Shown here: positions 37,211-45,343 of the stretch, piece by piece
Layout of the letters: each line of letters starts with the position of its first letter
Position numbering within the stretch: the stretch's first letter is position 1
DNA from: Methanomethylophilus sp963631655
GTDB lineage: Archaea > Thermoplasmatota > Thermoplasmata > Methanomassiliicoccales > Methanomethylophilaceae
Length of the DNA stretch: 54,815 nucleotides
Assembly: GCA_963631655.1 (NCBI GenBank)
Contig: CAVGRR010000007.1
Span: 1-54,815, forward strand
Direction of reading: 5' to 3'
The notes under the pieces: generated by a model
Told to the model about the DNA's origin: nothing
The model's input: only the letters and a program-made list of their open reading frames with translations
Databases searched by the model: none
Made by a program: the position numbers and the translations under genes

Positions 37211-37518
37211 TTCAAGAAACCCCTTTCACTCACAACCAATTACGAAACATCTATTCTGAATCTAACAATTTTATGCTTTTCATTGATTTTCTGAATTCTT
37301 TCAGAACAAGACGACACAAATCGTTGTGGAGTCTTTAACCTATCACTAATTCTCATTTCTTCACAAACCTTGTAGGCCGTGACCGATTCCACATAAACTC
37401 CCAATAAATGGTGGACCATTATAATTGGTGAAAATCACCTTATAAAAATAATAAAAATAACCTTATAAAAATAGTGAAAATTACATTATTATATAATAAA
37501 CACTTTATATCACACAGT
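37211..37518. other. AT-rich gene-free stretch before the ATPase gene
   Basis: No credible gene. It holds small inverted repeats (TTCTGA-attctt-TCAGAA near 37288; ATGGT-gg-ACCAT near 37407; GGTG-aaaat-CACC near 37427), a direct repeat ACCTTATAAAAATA (about 37438 and 37462), and a TATA-like TTATATAATA (37488-37497) about 27 bases before the ATPase ATG. Confidence 0.5.
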
Positions 37519-38799
37519 ATGATCAAGAATGACAGGTATCTCCCCAGACTCGTTGACAACATCGTCGATGAGACCCTAGCATTCAGTGGCGCAGTACATT
37601 TGAATGGTCCCAAATGCTGCGGGAAGACCTGGACTTCCAAACATCATTGCAACAGTTTCTATCAGTTAGATTGGCCAAAAGGCAACTATAATAATCTGAA
37701 ACTAGCCAAGGCGGATTTGGGATATGCGCTAAATGGAGATTATCCCCGCCTCATCGATGAATGGCAGCTTCTCCCTGCAATATGGGGTGCAGTCCGCAAC
37801 ACTGTAGATGAGAAAGGTCGCAAAGGATTGTATATCCTATCTGGGTCATCGACCCCTAAAGAAGAATCGAGACCATTCCACAGCGGACTAGGCAGGATCA
37901 CACCTGTTCACATGAGGACCATGTCCCTGTTCGAATCGAAGGATTCAGACGGCACAATGTCACTGAAGGGACTGTTCGATGGAAACTTCGCCAACACCCC
38001 TATGAAGGATGTGCCACTGAATACAATTCTCGATCTGACCATCAGAGGCGGATGGCCCGGCAATCTAGGACTGAATCAGCCTCAGGCAGCAAAGGCTATG
38101 TCCTCATATGCCAGACAGCTTTGTTATGAGGACCTTTTCGCCGTGGATCATAGCAAGGATCCGTCAAGAATGATGCGTGTTCTCAGATCCCTGTCCCGCA
38201 ACGAATCCACGTTGGCGAGCAGAAATGTACTTGCCAAAGACATGAAAGGGTTCGAAGATGACGTGATATCCGACGATACAGTCGGTGAATATATATCCGC
38301 ACTCAACAAGATGTATCTCATAGAGAACCAGGAAGCATTCAACCCCCACCTCAAGTCATCCATACGCGTGGGAAAGACCCCCAAAAGACATCTGACTGAT
38401 CCGGCTTTGGCGATATCCCTGCTCGGGTTGACCAAGGACATACTACTTGACGACCTAGATACGTTCGGTTTCATGTTCGAAGCGATGTGCGAAAGAGACC
38501 TGCAGATATACGCTTACGCGAACGGAGGAGATCTCTACCATTACAGAGATGGAAAGAAAAGAAAGATCGATGCTGTTGTCAAAATGCCTGACGGGAGATG
38601 GGGCGCATTCGAGATCAAACTCAGTGCATGGGCCATTGATGAAGGTGCAGAGAACCTGAAGAAGATCGATGCACTTATCCGCGATGATCCCACAGGCAAA
38701 CCTCCGGAATTCCTGGCGGTCATATGCGGAACTTCTTCTGCGGCGTATCGGAGAGATGACGGTGTCTATGTGATACCGATAACCTCACTTGGCCCGTGA
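37519..38799 (+). CDS. AAA-family ATPase with DUF4143 C-terminal domain
   Basis: 426 aa. N-terminal ATPase with Walker A LNGPKCCGKTW and Walker B PRLIDEWQ, then LYILSGSSTP and the sensor-like GLGRITPVHMRTMSLFES; the C-terminal DUF4143 nuclease-like half contains IRGGWPGN, MYLIENQEAFNP, DPALAISLLG, GFMFEAMCERDL and the endonuclease-like WGAFEIKLS. These proteins are widespread accessory genes of unknown role. ATG 37519 is chosen because TTATATAATA lies about 27 bases upstream; an ATG 15 codons earlier falls within the promoter. Low-GC base use like the HEPN/MNT pair. Confidence 0.88.
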   Translation: MIKNDRYLPRLVDNIVDETLAFSGAVHLNGPKCCGKTWTSKHHCNSFYQLDWPKGNYNNLKLAKADLGYALNGDYPRLIDEWQLLPAIWGAVRNTVDEKGRKGLYILSGSSTPKEESRPFHSGLGRITPVHMRTMSLFESKDSDGTMSLKGLFDGNFANTPMKDVPLNTILDLTIRGGWPGNLGLNQPQAAKAMSSYARQLCYEDLFAVDHSKDPSRMMRVLRSLSRNESTLASRNVLAKDMKGFEDDVISDDTVGEYISALNKMYLIENQEAFNPHLKSSIRVGKTPKRHLTDPALAISLLGLTKDILLDDLDTFGFMFEAMCERDLQIYAYANGGDLYHYRDGKKRKIDAVVKMPDGRWGAFEIKLSAWAIDEGAENLKKIDALIRDDPTGKPPEFLAVICGTSSAAYRRDDGVYVIPITSLGP

Positions 38800-38967
38800 T
38801 CGATACCGAGATCATCTTAAGCGGAATAGTGAATGTGCCAGCACCCTCATTTTGAACCAAAAAGAGATCCTCTTCGATCTGATCGGCGTAACTCGTCACG
38901 AGATTCCGACAGAACCTGACCGATACGAGAATTTTAAAACCGTTAAACATTGCCGAGGTAAGTTAAC

Positions 38968-40452
38968 ATGAAAGCGATCGGTTTCGACAGCGAGAAGTAT
39001 TGCAGGTTACAGTCCCAGGCGATCCTGGACCGTATGAAGGAATTCGGAGGAAAACTGTACCTCGAGGTCGGCGGAAAGATCTTCGACGATATGCACGCCT
39101 CCAGGATCCTTCCCGGATTCAAACCTGACAACAAGATCCACATGCTCAGCAGCATGAAGGACAACCTCGAAGCCATCGTCTGCGTGAACTGCAAAGATAT
39201 CCAGAAGAGCAAGGAGAGGGGAGACCTCGGCATCACCTACGACATCGAGTGTCTCCGTATGATCGAACAGTACCAGAGCTACGGGATCAAGACCGGTACC
39301 GTCGTCCTCACCATGTACTCCGGACAGCCTGAAGCCGATATCTTCAAGAAGATGCTGGAGCACAGGGGCATCAAATGCTACCTCCACTACCCCATCCACG
39401 GATACCCCGAGAACATCGATCTCATCGTGAGTGACAACGGATACGGAAAGAACGAATATGTCGAGACCGAAGCACCCGTCGTCCTTGTCACCGCCCCCGG
39501 ACCCGGCAGCGGAAAGCTCGCGGTCTCACTGTCCCAGGTGTACCAGGACAACAGGAAAGGCATCCGCTCCGGATACGCCAAGTTCGAGACCTTCCCCGTA
39601 TGGAACCTCCCGCTGAATCACCCCGTGAACCTTGCCTATGAGGCCGCCACCGTGGACCTGGAGGACATCAACCTCATCGATCCCTTCCATATGACCGCCT
39701 ACGGAAAGGTCGCTGTGAACTACAACCGCGACGTGGAGATGTTTCCCGTCCTGAAGGCACTGTTCGAGAAGATGCTCGGAAGCTGCCCTTACAACTCCCC
39801 CACCGACATGGGCGTCAACCATGTGGGATTCTGCATCAGCGACGATGAGGTCGTGTCTGCGGCATCCAAGAGGGAGATCATCAGGAGGTACTACCGCACC
39901 TATGTCGAGAGGCTCTCCGGAAAGGTGGACGAGAACGCCATCAAGAGGATAGACTCCATCCTGAAGCAGGCAGAGGTGGGTCCCGACGACTTCCCCCTGT
40001 ACAAGACCGTCCGTGATGTCGCCACAGAGTACTCCAAGGCGGTCGCAGGCATCGAACTGGCAGACGGTACCATCATCATCGGAAAACGCAGCAAGGACCT
40101 CACCGCGGTCTCCGCGGCCATCCTCAACGCTCTGAAGAGGCTTGCAAGCATCGTGAAGGAGAAGGACATCGTCCTTCCCGAGATCGTCCGCCCCGTACAG
40201 GACATGAGGACCAACATCCTCGGGTTCGACAACACCATGCTCCGTGCCGACGAGATGATGCTGGCACTTGCCATCTCCGCCTCCAAGGACGAACTCGCCA
40301 AGAAGGCCCTCGACCAGATCGACAAACTGAACGGATGCGACATCCACTGCTCCGTCACCCAGTATCCCCAGGACCTTTCCATCCTGAGGAAACTCGGACT
40401 CAATGTCACCTCTGAACCCGTACTTCAGACCAAACTGATGTTCGAACATTGA
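38968..40452 (+). CDS. DUF1846/UPF0371-family protein
   Basis: 494 aa. Matches the UPF0371 family: MKAIGFDSEKYCRLQSQAIL at the N-terminus, YLEVGGKIFDDMHASRILPGF, VLVTAPGPGSGKLAVSLSQVYQD, FPVWNLPLNHPVNLAYEAATVDL and SPTDMGVNHVGFCI. The fold is Rossmann-like with possible nucleotide binding, but no reaction is known to me. ATG 38968 follows GAGGTAA at good spacing with a TATA-like ATTTTAAAACC about 31 bases upstream. A strong hairpin follows the stop codon. Confidence 0.9.
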   Translation: MKAIGFDSEKYCRLQSQAILDRMKEFGGKLYLEVGGKIFDDMHASRILPGFKPDNKIHMLSSMKDNLEAIVCVNCKDIQKSKERGDLGITYDIECLRMIEQYQSYGIKTGTVVLTMYSGQPEADIFKKMLEHRGIKCYLHYPIHGYPENIDLIVSDNGYGKNEYVETEAPVVLVTAPGPGSGKLAVSLSQVYQDNRKGIRSGYAKFETFPVWNLPLNHPVNLAYEAATVDLEDINLIDPFHMTAYGKVAVNYNRDVEMFPVLKALFEKMLGSCPYNSPTDMGVNHVGFCISDDEVVSAASKREIIRRYYRTYVERLSGKVDENAIKRIDSILKQAEVGPDDFPLYKTVRDVATEYSKAVAGIELADGTIIIGKRSKDLTAVSAAILNALKRLASIVKEKDIVLPEIVRPVQDMRTNILGFDNTMLRADEMMLALAISASKDELAKKALDQIDKLNGCDIHCSVTQYPQDLSILRKLGLNVTSEPVLQTKLMFEH

Positions 40453-40459
40453 AGGGACC

Positions 40460-40477
40460 GTCCGCCGGAGGGCGGAC
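40460..40477 (+). terminator. Terminator of the DUF1846 gene
   Basis: GTCCGCC-ggag-GGCGGAC, perfect 7-bp stem, immediately before the tRNA-Gly promoter. Confidence 0.65.
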
Positions 40478-40487
40478 ACCCCACAAT

Positions 40488-40497
40488 CTTTATATGG
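40488..40497 (+). promoter_or_regulatory. TATA box of tRNA-Gly
   Basis: CTTTATATGG centred about 30 bases before the tRNA 5' end. Confidence 0.7.
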
Positions 40498-40522
40498 ATT
40501 GAGCCAATCCTCCTTTTACCAA

Positions 40523-40595
40523 GTGGCAGTAGTGTAGTTGGTTATCACTTAACCTTGCCAAGGTTAGAACTCGGGTTCGAATCCCGGCTGCCGCA
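40523..40595 (+). tRNA. tRNA-Gly (GCC)
   Basis: 73-nt cloverleaf. The acceptor GTGGCAG pairs with CTGCCGC (one T-G), followed by discriminator A. The anticodon loop TTGCCAA gives GCC (40557-40559). T-arm GGGTTCGAATCCC is intact. CCA is not encoded. Confidence 0.96.
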
Positions 40596-40697
40596 CTTTG
40601 GTTTTTTAGTCTGGGTCTTTGAGTTGGACGTATTTGCGTCCAATATACGCAACTGTTATTACCCACCTGCAGATACTTCTCTAATCAAGGTGCAATA

Positions 40698-41735
40698 ATG
40701 GCAGACAGACACGCTTTAATGTTCCCCTTCGCCGCGATCGTCGGACAGGAGCCGATGAAAAAAGCCCTACTTCTCAACATCGTCGATCCGGGTATCGGCG
40801 GAGTTCTGGTCAAGGGAGAGAAAGGAACTGCCAAATCGACGACCGTCAGGGCGTTGGAACAGGTGCTTCCCCCGGTCACCCACATCAAGGGATGCCCGTT
40901 CCACTGCGACCCTTCCCGCCCGGAAAGGTACTGCCCCTACTGTGCCGAAAAATACGCCGACGGAAAGGTCCCGGAGACCGAGACCAGCCCCATGAGGGTC
41001 ATCGAACTCCCCCTCAGCGCCACAGAGGACCGTGTGGCCGGAACCCTCGATCTCGAATCAGTTCTTCAGACAGGTAAGAAGAAGTTCGAACCTGGTATCC
41101 TGGCACAGGCCAACGGCAACCTGCTGTACGTGGACGAGATCAACCTTCTCGAGGATTACATCGTCGATATGCTCCTCGACTCCGCTGCCATGGGTGTCAA
41201 CTATGTGGAGAGGGAGGGTGTCTCCTTCACCCACCCCGCCAAGTTCGTCCTCGTAGGTTCCATGAACCCCGAGGAGGGAGAACTGAGGCCTCAGCTCCTC
41301 GACAGGTTCGGAATGTCCGTGGACATCAAAGGAGAGAAGAAACTCGGCCTGAGGACCGATGTCGTCGCCCGCCGTTTGGAATTCGACATGGACCCCTACG
41401 CATTCACCGAGAACTACAAGACCCAGACTGAGGAGATCCGCAAGAAGATCGCCGATGCGAAGGCCCTTCTCCCGAAGGTCGTCATCGACCGCAAGCTCAT
41501 CGAGGCGGCCGCTTATCTTTCGGTATACTTCGGAATGGAAGGCCACAGGTCGGACATCACCATGATCCGTTCCGCCCGCGCCAACGCCGCCTACGAAGGC
41601 CGCACCGAGGTCACCAAGGAGGACCTTGAGACCGTAGCACCCCTCGTCCTTTCCCACAGGCTGAAGAAGAAGCCTTTCGACAAGACGTCCGATTACGATC
41701 TCGAGGACGTGCACAAATGTCTGGAAGAGTACTGA
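40698..41735 (+). CDS. Magnesium-chelatase ChlI-like AAA+ ATPase with cysteine insertion
   Basis: 345 aa. Matches BchI/ChlI: PFAAIVGQEPMKKALLLNIVDP, Walker A KGEKGTAKST, VIELPLSATEDRVAGTLDLE, Walker B LLYVDEINLLEDYIVDMLLD, VLVGSMNPEEGELRPQLLDRFG. Between the Walker A and the beta strand a short insertion holds four cysteines (CPFHCDP...CPYC), which could bind zinc or an iron-sulfur cluster. ChlI-type ATPases drive metal insertion into tetrapyrroles with a VWA partner and a large chelatase subunit. The ChlD-like partner overlaps its 3' end by 19 bases; the large subunit is not in the window. ATG 40698 follows AAGGTG. Confidence 0.9.
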   Translation: MADRHALMFPFAAIVGQEPMKKALLLNIVDPGIGGVLVKGEKGTAKSTTVRALEQVLPPVTHIKGCPFHCDPSRPERYCPYCAEKYADGKVPETETSPMRVIELPLSATEDRVAGTLDLESVLQTGKKKFEPGILAQANGNLLYVDEINLLEDYIVDMLLDSAAMGVNYVEREGVSFTHPAKFVLVGSMNPEEGELRPQLLDRFGMSVDIKGEKKLGLRTDVVARRLEFDMDPYAFTENYKTQTEEIRKKIADAKALLPKVVIDRKLIEAAAYLSVYFGMEGHRSDITMIRSARANAAYEGRTEVTKEDLETVAPLVLSHRLKKKPFDKTSDYDLEDVHKCLEEY

Positions 41736-43651
41736 ACTTCCCCTTCTCCGCAGTGGTCGGCACCGAGGCCGCCAAGAAGGCACTTGAATGTCTCCTGACG
41801 GACGACAGTCTCAACGGAGTATTGATAAAAGGACCGTCTGGCACTGCGAAGAGCGTACTTGTCAGAGCGCTCACATCGCTGACCGACAAGAAGATCATCG
41901 ACCTTCCGGCAGGGGCCGGGGACGAGGACATCTTCGGCGGGATCGACTTCGAGACCGCTGTGAAGGAAGGAAGATCCGTCCTCAAAGGCGGACTTCTCGA
42001 AAGGGCGAACAACAACATCCTCTGCATAGACAATGTGAATCTCCTGGATCCGAGGACGCTCAACACCGTCATGGAATGTCTGAGCACCGGGAAGGTCAAG
42101 GTGGAACGCGAAGGGATCTCCGCCGAATACGAGTGCAACACCTCGGTCGTCGCCACCATGGACCCTGCCGAAAGGGACCTTCCGGAATCCATCGCGGACC
42201 GTTTCGACATCTGTGTGCTGATACCTCCCTCACAGGACATCGGCGAACGCAGTGACATCGTCGAAAGGGAGTTCGAATTCCGCCGCGACCCTGTTTCATT
42301 CAGCGAGAAATACGCTCAGGATGATGCTGAGATCAGAAAGAAGATCGAATGTGCCAGAACCAAGATCCCTTCCATAAAGATCACCCGCCGTGACATCAAT
42401 GATATAGTCATCGTGTGCAACAAGGTCAATGCCATCGGACACAGGGGAGACATCGCCTGTGCACGCACCGCCAGGGCATTGGCGGCCCTCGACGGACAGG
42501 ACTACATCGGTGCGGAACACATCAGGGACGCTTCCGTTCTCTGTCTGCAGCACAGAAGGAAACCGAAGCTCGTCACCTCCGCGGATGCCGACACCTATAC
42601 CTACGGATCCGAAGGAGACAAGTTCGCAAAAGATGATCCTGAAAAGTTCCAGGCGACCAAGGAAGAGATCGCGGAGCTCGTCAAGATGTCCAAGGAAGAA
42701 GAGCTGGACATCGATGCCATGGTGGAGGAGTATGACCCCGAGTCGGATGCCGAAACACCCTCAGTATCTGTTGAAGAACCGGAGGAGGAAGACGATTCCG
42801 ACGATGTCCCAGACGCATCGGGAGAGATCCCCGACATAGAGATCACCACCAAGATCCTGTATGAGGTGCAGACCGATCTCGCCGAGATAGACCGCATTGA
42901 ACTGATCCACCTCAACAAGGTCGTCGGTCAGATCCCCCGTGCGGTGATGAGCGGCAGGAGGAACGGAAGAACCAGCGGATACAGGATCCCTTCAGGTAAG
43001 ACCTCCGATCCCGCTCTCAGTCCGACCATCCGCGCCGCGGCACCATATCAGAAACACAGGAAACCAAACGGACTCAGCGTCATCATCGAACCCTCAGATA
43101 TCAGAGAGAACATCAGGACAAAGGCAAGTTCCTGTTCCTTTATGTTCGTCCTCGACGTCAGCGGTTCACTGTCCCAGACGGGAAGATTGGAAGAGGCCAT
43201 CAAGGCCGTGCGTGCCATGCTCGAGGACGGTTACGTCAGAAGGGACCGCGTCGGTCTCCTGACCTTCGGACAGAGGAACGTGAACCTTGCCGTCCCCATG
43301 ACGAGGAACGTCGAAGCGGTCTTCGATGCTATCGAAAAGACCGTCACCGGCGGATCGACCCCGCTCGGCAATGCGCTGCTCATGCTCAACAAGTACATGA
43401 GCAACTACGTCCGCAAGAATCCGGACGAACAGTGCTATGTAATTATGATAACAGACGGAGAGGCTGACACACCGGTGGTCGTCGGTACCGAACCGAAAGC
43501 AGAAGTAAGAAGGATCTGCGCCACGATCAAGATCCCCCGCACGGAATGGATCATCATCGACAACGGCTCACTGAGCCGCAGGGTGAATTACGCATTGAAA
43601 CTCGCCAACTATCTCGGCGGAAGATACATCGATATCAATGATCTTCTCTGA
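41717..43651 (+). CDS. ChlD/BchD-like AAA+ and VWA-domain chelatase subunit
   Basis: 644 aa. An N-terminal AAA+ domain (PFSAVVGTEAAKKAL, Walker A KGPSGTAKSV, Walker B LCIDNVNLLD) is followed by an acidic, proline-poor linker (about residues 330-370, rich in Glu and Asp) and a C-terminal VWA domain with the MIDAS motif FVLDVSGSLSQTG and later GGSTPLGNAL and VIMITDGEAD. It forms the two-tier ring with ChlI-like subunits that activates a chelatase. Start ATG 41717 lies inside the ChlI gene (19-base overlap), so the subunits are translationally coupled. Walker B has Asn where the usual Glu follows Asp (DN), so this subunit may not hydrolyse ATP, as in known ChlD proteins. Confidence 0.9.
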   Translation: MSGRVLNFPFSAVVGTEAAKKALECLLTDDSLNGVLIKGPSGTAKSVLVRALTSLTDKKIIDLPAGAGDEDIFGGIDFETAVKEGRSVLKGGLLERANNNILCIDNVNLLDPRTLNTVMECLSTGKVKVEREGISAEYECNTSVVATMDPAERDLPESIADRFDICVLIPPSQDIGERSDIVEREFEFRRDPVSFSEKYAQDDAEIRKKIECARTKIPSIKITRRDINDIVIVCNKVNAIGHRGDIACARTARALAALDGQDYIGAEHIRDASVLCLQHRRKPKLVTSADADTYTYGSEGDKFAKDDPEKFQATKEEIAELVKMSKEEELDIDAMVEEYDPESDAETPSVSVEEPEEEDDSDDVPDASGEIPDIEITTKILYEVQTDLAEIDRIELIHLNKVVGQIPRAVMSGRRNGRTSGYRIPSGKTSDPALSPTIRAAAPYQKHRKPNGLSVIIEPSDIRENIRTKASSCSFMFVLDVSGSLSQTGRLEEAIKAVRAMLEDGYVRRDRVGLLTFGQRNVNLAVPMTRNVEAVFDAIEKTVTGGSTPLGNALLMLNKYMSNYVRKNPDEQCYVIMITDGEADTPVVVGTEPKAEVRRICATIKIPRTEWIIIDNGSLSRRVNYALKLANYLGGRYIDINDLL

Positions 43652-43664
43652 AAAAATAAACAGG

Positions 43665-44312
43665 TCAGTTCTTGTCCGATTTGCCGAGGACCTTGTCGAC
43701 AAGGACGACCATGTCCCGTCCGGATGAGGAATATCCGTCGCCTTTGATGGATTTCACCCATTCAGCGGTACAGGGTGCACCGCCGAACAGCATAAGGACG
43801 TTGCATTTCTCATCGTTCTTCTCTTTGACCATCCTCTTCTGCATCTCGAGAGTGGTGGTCATCAGGGCGGAACCGCCGACGGCATCGGCCTTGTTGTCTT
43901 TAACGGCCTGGATGAAATCTTCGGGTGTCACATCGGGTCCGAGGTCGATGACCTTGTACCTTGCTCCGCGGAGCATGGCGCAGCAGACGTTCTTTCCGAT
44001 CTGATGGATATCTCCCGCCACGGTACCCATGACGATGACACCTTTGTATTGGCTGGTCCCGTCATTCAGTTTGCCGAGGATCATCGCCATGGCCTCGTCC
44101 ATCACATTGGATGCGGCGAGGACCTGAGGGAGATATATCGAACCTTCATCGAACTGTTTGCTGATGGAATCCATCCCTTTGGAAAGACCTTCGGAAAGGA
44201 TCAACTCTGGAGGAATGCCTGCGCTTATGGCCTTCTTGACGGATGTCTTCATCAGACTCCGGTCCCAGGTTTCTATTGATTTTATAATATCATGAAAATC
44301 AAAGTCAACCAT
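43665..44312 (-). CDS. Methylamine-type corrinoid protein (MtmC/MtbC/MttC family)
   Basis: 215 aa corrinoid carrier. A helical cap domain (IIKSIETWDRSLMKTSVKKAI, FDEGSIYLPQVLAASNVMDEAM) is followed by a B12-binding domain with GDIHQIGKN (DxHxxG), VIDLGPDVTPEDF, SALMTTTLEMQK and LMLFGGAPC. It is clearly a relative of the MtmC next to mtmB1 but diverged. It has its own promoter and stands alone, pointing away from mtmC; no methyltransferase gene is adjacent on its side. Which amine it serves cannot be told from sequence. ATG 44312 follows GGAGGAAA. Confidence 0.87.
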   Translation of the reverse strand: MVDFDFHDIIKSIETWDRSLMKTSVKKAISAGIPPELILSEGLSKGMDSISKQFDEGSIYLPQVLAASNVMDEAMAMILGKLNDGTSQYKGVIVMGTVAGDIHQIGKNVCCAMLRGARYKVIDLGPDVTPEDFIQAVKDNKADAVGGSALMTTTLEMQKRMVKEKNDEKCNVLMLFGGAPCTAEWVKSIKGDGYSSSGRDMVVLVDKVLGKSDKN

Positions 44313-44350
44313 AATTCGTATTTCCTCCGATAATTACATTTTGTTTTACA

Positions 44351-44362
44351 TATATAATATAA
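44351..44362 (-). promoter_or_regulatory. TATA box of the solitary corrinoid-protein gene
   Basis: Minus strand TTATATTATATA, predicting a start near 44328 and a short leader with the GGAGG Shine-Dalgarno. Confidence 0.6.
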
Positions 44363-44445
44363 ATTCCAAACGGTGGTTGGATGGAACTCGTTTATTCAAC
44401 AGATCTGTGCGAAATTGTTCATATTTCAACCAGTTGGATTTGTAA

Positions 44446-44470
44446 TTGTTGGATAATTAGTATCCAACAA
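44446..44470. promoter_or_regulatory. Palindrome TTGTTGGATA-attag-TATCCAACAA, possible operator
   Basis: Perfect 10-bp arms, 5-base centre, placed between divergent methylamine genes about 130 bases before the mtmC TATA box. The TTGGAT core is shared with the palindrome upstream of mtaCB. Binding protein unknown; the operator role is inferred. Confidence 0.45.
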
Positions 44471-44598
44471 CAAATTACTTCATATACTGCTGGAAATTTG
44501 GCCATTTTTTGCCCAAATCGATATTTTTATATAGAGCATTATTTAGCAATAATAAACTTTAAATAATATGAAAAAGGCTCGAATCTGTAAGTAATTAG

Positions 44599-44608
44599 CT
44601 TTAAATAT
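44599..44608 (+). promoter_or_regulatory. TATA box of mtmCB
   Basis: CTTTAAATAT, predicting a start near 44632 and a leader of about 55 nt containing two purine-rich Shine-Dalgarno-like runs, the nearer being GGAGAG at 44674. Confidence 0.6.
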
Positions 44609-44685
44609 CTTGAGGAGAATATCAAAATACTGAGCAGAGGAAGCCTACACGGCAGATGAATCTGTGAGGAATTGGAGAGAAGAAA

Positions 44686-45324
44686 ATGGCAAACGAACAG
44701 ATTATGGCCGACCTCAAAAAGGCCATCGAGACTTGGGACTTCAAACTTGCAAAATCCGCAACTGAAGCAGCAATCGCAGCCAAGATCCCCGTTGGAGAGA
44801 TCATCGGAAACGGACTCGGAAAGGGAATGGAAGTCATCGGACAGAGGTTCGATGCTGCAGAGATCTACCTCCCTCAGGTCGTCGCTGCATCCAAAGCAAT
44901 GGAAGTCGCACTCAAGATCCTCGAGCCCCTCATGTCCGCCGGAGCCGGAGCCCTTAAGGGAACCGTCATCTTCGGAACTGTCGAGGGAGACATCCACGAG
45001 ATCGGAAAGAACGTCTGCTGCGCTATGCTCCGCGGTGCCGGTTACAACGTCATCGACCTCGGACCCGACGCAGCCGGAATGAAATTCATGGACGCCGCTG
45101 ACGAGAACGATGCAGACATCCTCGCCGGATCCGCACTCATGACCACCACCCTCGAGTCCCAGAGAGAGCTTGTCGCTCTTAGGGACGAGATGGAGAACCG
45201 CGCAAAAGTCATCGTCGGTGGCGCACCCTGCTCCCAGGAGTTCGCAGACGAGATCAAAGCCGATGGATTCTCTGCAACCGCAAACGAAGTCATCATCCTC
45301 TGCGACAAGCTCGTAAAGGGATGA
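44686..45324 (+). CDS. mtmC: Monomethylamine corrinoid protein MtmC
   Basis: 212 aa corrinoid carrier that accepts the methyl group from monomethylamine via MtmB and donates it to coenzyme M via the CoM methyltransferase. Cap domain (DLKKAIETWDFKLAKSATEAAI, AEIYLPQVVAASKAMEVAL) then B12 domain with GDIHEIGKN, VIDLGPDAAGMKF, SALMTTTLESQ and IVGGAPC. It is 19 bases upstream of mtmB1 in one operon, the usual mtmCB order, which is why MtmC is chosen over MtbC or MttC. GGAGAG precedes ATG 44686. Confidence 0.9.
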   Translation: MANEQIMADLKKAIETWDFKLAKSATEAAIAAKIPVGEIIGNGLGKGMEVIGQRFDAAEIYLPQVVAASKAMEVALKILEPLMSAGAGALKGTVIFGTVEGDIHEIGKNVCCAMLRGAGYNVIDLGPDAAGMKFMDAADENDADILAGSALMTTTLESQRELVALRDEMENRAKVIVGGAPCSQEFADEIKADGFSATANEVIILCDKLVKG

Positions 45325-45343
45325 ATAATCAGGAGGAATAAAA

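Larger units (their letters stand above)
44313..44685. other. Divergent control region between two corrinoid-protein genes
   Basis: AT-rich, no gene. It holds outward TATA boxes for both genes, several GTTGGAT copies (about 44374, 44433, 44448) and a perfect 10-bp inverted repeat at 44446-44470. A second TATA-like run (ATTTTTATATAG, about 44522-44533) may give an additional start toward mtmC. Confidence 0.6.
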
